Assembly (NCBI GenBank): GCA_011371465.1
Contig: DRQL01000257.1
Span: 1-7,678 of the forward strand
From: Gammaproteobacteria bacterium
GTDB taxonomy: Bacteria; Pseudomonadota; Gammaproteobacteria; DSM-19610
Length of the DNA: 7,678 nt
Direction: 5' to 3'
Shown here: positions 6,252-7,678 of the stretch, in pieces
Numbering within the stretch: the first letter of the stretch is position 1
Layout of the letters: every line of letters begins with the position of its first letter
The notes under the pieces: generated by a model
What the model saw: the letters and a program-made list of their open reading frames with translations, nothing else
The model's database searches: none
What the model was told of the DNA's origin: nothing
Position numbers and translations under genes: made by a program

Positions 6252-6802
6252 GGGTGTTTGAGTCTCGCGTTGATGCGGGTGAGAATCTGCCGGGCCAGGC
6301 TGCTGCGCATCTGCACATGCAGTTGTTCCGCTTCCGATACCTTGCCGAGCAGTTCGTTTTCATCAAAGACCAGGTCTCGAATCATGCGCAGGTTCTGCGC
6401 CGGCACCAGCACCTGGCCTTCGCGGTCGGTCAATTCGAACGTAACAGCATCGTACAACTCGTACTCGCTGGCCTTGCCGGTACTGCCTACCGACAGGATG
6501 CGGTTTTCCGACTGTTCTTCGATGACTTTCAGCACCGCGGTCGCCTGTTCAGGGCTGTCCACCACCCTGGCCCCGGAGGCTTCCAGCTCATTGCGCAGTG
6601 AACGGGCCATGCCGGTGAACGGGCTGTCCGACTCGATGTAGGTTTGCTGCAACTGCGCAGGCAAATCCATATCGCCGCGCAACTGGAAGCCGCAGGCCGG
6701 CAATACCGTCAGCGACAGGAGCATCAGCCCGGGAACCCGGTACCGGGATACCCACTGGCTGCAGGGGAAACGGGCACAGGCCCGGCGTAAACTGGTTATC
6801 AT
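6248..6802 (-). CDS. lptE: LPS-assembly lipoprotein LptE
   Basis: Outer-membrane lipoprotein (formerly RlpB) that plugs the LptD barrel and helps insert lipopolysaccharide into the outer leaflet. The protein is 184 residues from the ATG at 6802, which follows a strong AGGAG site. Residues 1-36 form a lipoprotein signal: a long basic n-region (about residues 6-22, with several Arg), a hydrophobic core GLMLLSLTV, then lipobox L-P-A-C with Cys37 as the lipidated residue. The mature protein starts CGFQLRG, close to the CGWHLRD start of E. coli LptE. The rest matches the family (YELYDAVTFEL, a strand-rich middle, and a C-terminal helix with QMRSSLARQILTRI). The leuS-lptE-holA order is conserved in Gammaproteobacteria and supports the call. 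Its TGA overlaps the holA ATG by four bases. The n-region before the hydrophobic core is longer than usual for a lipoprotein signal. Confidence 0.95.
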   Translation of the reverse strand: MITSLRRACARFPCSQWVSRYRVPGLMLLSLTVLPACGFQLRGDMDLPAQLQQTYIESDSPFTGMARSLRNELEASGARVVDSPEQATAVLKVIEEQSENRILSVGSTGKASEYELYDAVTFELTDREGQVLVPAQNLRMIRDLVFDENELLGKVSEAEQLHVQMRSSLARQILTRINARLKHP

Positions 6803-6809
6803 GTCGGTT

Positions 6810-6814
6810 CTCCT
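6810..6814 (-). promoter_or_regulatory. Strong Shine-Dalgarno site of lptE
   Basis: Read on the minus strand, AGGAG lies seven bases before the ATG at 6802. It is the best ribosome binding site in the window. It decides the lptE start in favour of 6802 over the in-frame codon 24 bases upstream at 6826, which overlaps the end of leuS and sits upstream of this site. Confidence 0.85.
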
Positions 6815-6818
6815 GTGC

Positions 6819-7678
6819 TCAGGCAACGACCAGGTTCACCAGGCGGCCGGGAACCACGATGGCCTTGCGCAAGTCCTTGCCTTCCACAAACCTTTTCACA
6901 TTGGGTTCGTCCAGCGCGGTGTCGGTAATCAGCTCGTTCGTCGCATCGGCGGCTATGGTGATCCTGCCGCGCATCTTGCCATTGACCTGCACAGCCAGTT
7001 CCATACTGTCTTTCTGCATGGCAGCCTGATCGGCCTCCGGCCAGGCGTGATCAACGATCGCATCCTGGTGCCCCAGCGCGCTCCATAATTCGTGGCAAAT
7101 GTGCGGCACGATCGGTGCCAGCATCAGCACAGCCGCATCGAGCGCCTCCTGCACCAGCGCCCTGCCCTGCGCCGAGTCATCCTGGAAGTGACCGAGCTCG
7201 TTCAGCAGTTCCATGTTGGCGGCAATGGCGGTATTAAACGTATAGCGGCGCCCGATGTCGTCACTCACCTTGCGGATGGTTTCATGCACCTTGCGGCGCA
7301 GGGCCTTCTGGACATCATCCAGGGCACCGGCATCCACCGCATCGGCCGACCCGGCCAGCACGTGAGTGTGTACGGCTTTCCACAGGCGCTTGAGGAAGCG
7401 TGATGCGCCTTCCACGCCGGAATCCGACCACTCCAGCGACTGGTCGGGGGGCGCCGCAAACATCATGAACAGACGCACTGTGTCGGCGCCGTGCCGGTCG
7501 ATCAGGGACTGCGGGTCCACGGTATTGCCCTTTGACTTGGACATCTTGGAGCCGTCCTTGTTGACCATGCCCTGGGTCAGCAAATGCCGGAAGGGTTCAT
7601 CCCCCCGCACCAGGCCCAGGTCGCGCATCAACTTGTGGAAAAACCGCGCATACAGCAGGTGCAGGACCGCGTGTTCAA
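6819..7678 (-). CDS. leuS: Leucyl-tRNA synthetase, C-terminal part (5' end outside window)
   Basis: Class I aminoacyl-tRNA synthetase that attaches leucine to tRNA-Leu in the cytoplasm. About 285 codons are visible. The frame stays open to the right edge, so the editing domain and most of the catalytic core lie outside. The fragment begins with the conserved EHAVLHLLYARFFHKLM stretch. The KMSKS signature that binds ATP and tRNA is at 7533-7547. The block GADTVRLFMMFAAPPDQSLEW and the helical anticodon-binding domain (around DDIGRRYTFNTAIAANMELL) follow. The C-terminal domain carries VQVNGKMRG and ends in VPGRLVNLVVA, as in E. coli, so the 3' end is intact. Between QGMV and KMSKS there are only about five residues (NKDGS), where E. 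coli and Pseudomonas carry a leucyl-specific insert of roughly 50. The stop is TGA, 16 bases before lptE. It is probably the first gene of the operon, but its promoter is not in view. Confidence 0.98.
   Translation of the reverse strand, partial: EHAVLHLLYARFFHKLMRDLGLVRGDEPFRHLLTQGMVNKDGSKMSKSKGNTVDPQSLIDRHGADTVRLFMMFAAPPDQSLEWSDSGVEGASRFLKRLWKAVHTHVLAGSADAVDAGALDDVQKALRRKVHETIRKVSDDIGRRYTFNTAIAANMELLNELGHFQDDSAQGRALVQEALDAAVLMLAPIVPHICHELWSALGHQDAIVDHAWPEADQAAMQKDSMELAVQVNGKMRGRITIAADATNELITDTALDEPNVKRFVEGKDLRKAIVVPGRLVNLVVA

Noticed and set aside
5568..6641. Plus-strand open frame of 357 codons opposite holA and lptE
   Set aside because: Antisense shadow of two conserved genes with no recognisable domain and no ribosome site that I could see; long antisense frames are expected at this GC content.
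6736..6747. Perfect 12-base palindrome in the lptE signal region (CCCGGTACCGGG)
   Set aside because: It is inside coding sequence, has no second copy that I saw, and one or two such palindromes are expected by chance in a window this long and GC-rich.
1..7678. Search for mobile elements, CRISPR repeats, tRNA or rRNA genes, toxin-antitoxin or defence genes
   Set aside because: Every part of the window is covered by ten recognised housekeeping genes and gaps of at most 54 bases; no repeats, integrase, transposase or cloverleaf pattern was seen.

Overview
The window is a tightly packed run of ten genes, all on the minus strand, from a gammaproteobacterium with a GC-rich genome (about 60% GC judged by eye, not computed). 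The proteins match the E. coli and Pseudomonas families LeuS, LptE, HolA, ProA, NadD, RsfS, RlmH, YhdE (Maf), RNase G and YhdP as I remember them. LeuS and ProA look most like the Pseudomonas versions. The gene order differs from both E. coli and Pseudomonas, so a Chromatiales-like or other early-branching gammaproteobacterium is possible, but that is inference only.

In transcription order (right to left): the C-terminal third of leuS (cut by the right edge), lptE (outer-membrane LPS translocon lipoprotein), holA (clamp-loader delta), proA (proline synthesis), nadD (NAD synthesis), rsfS (ribosome silencing), rlmH (23S rRNA methyltransferase), maf/yhdE (nucleotide pyrophosphatase), rng (RNase G) and the first 100 codons of yhdP (AsmA-like envelope protein, cut by the left edge). 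Gaps are 16, 16, 27, 40, 2 and 54 bases. There are overlaps of 4 bases (lptE/holA) and 11 bases (nadD/rsfS and maf/rng). No non-coding stretch exceeds 54 bases. I saw no internal promoter and no hairpin followed by a T-run, so one long transcript entering from beyond the right edge is the simplest reading.

The genes do not form one pathway. Several touch translation and RNA: LeuS charges tRNA-Leu, RsfS and RlmH act on the large ribosomal subunit, and RNase G matures the 16S 5' end. LptE and YhdP serve the outer membrane, HolA serves replication, and ProA and NadD are biosynthetic. The layout looks like two conserved blocks known from other gammaproteobacteria (leuS-lptE-holA / proA-nadD-rsfS-rlmH and maf-rng-yhdP) joined between rlmH and maf.

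I found no mobile element, CRISPR array, RNA gene, foreign-looking gene or undescribed system; this is a housekeeping region. The points most worth a second look are a strong hairpin that begins at the rng stop codon, the fact that rng and yhdP share a reading frame across a single UAG, and a LeuS that lacks the large leucyl-specific insert before its KMSKS motif.
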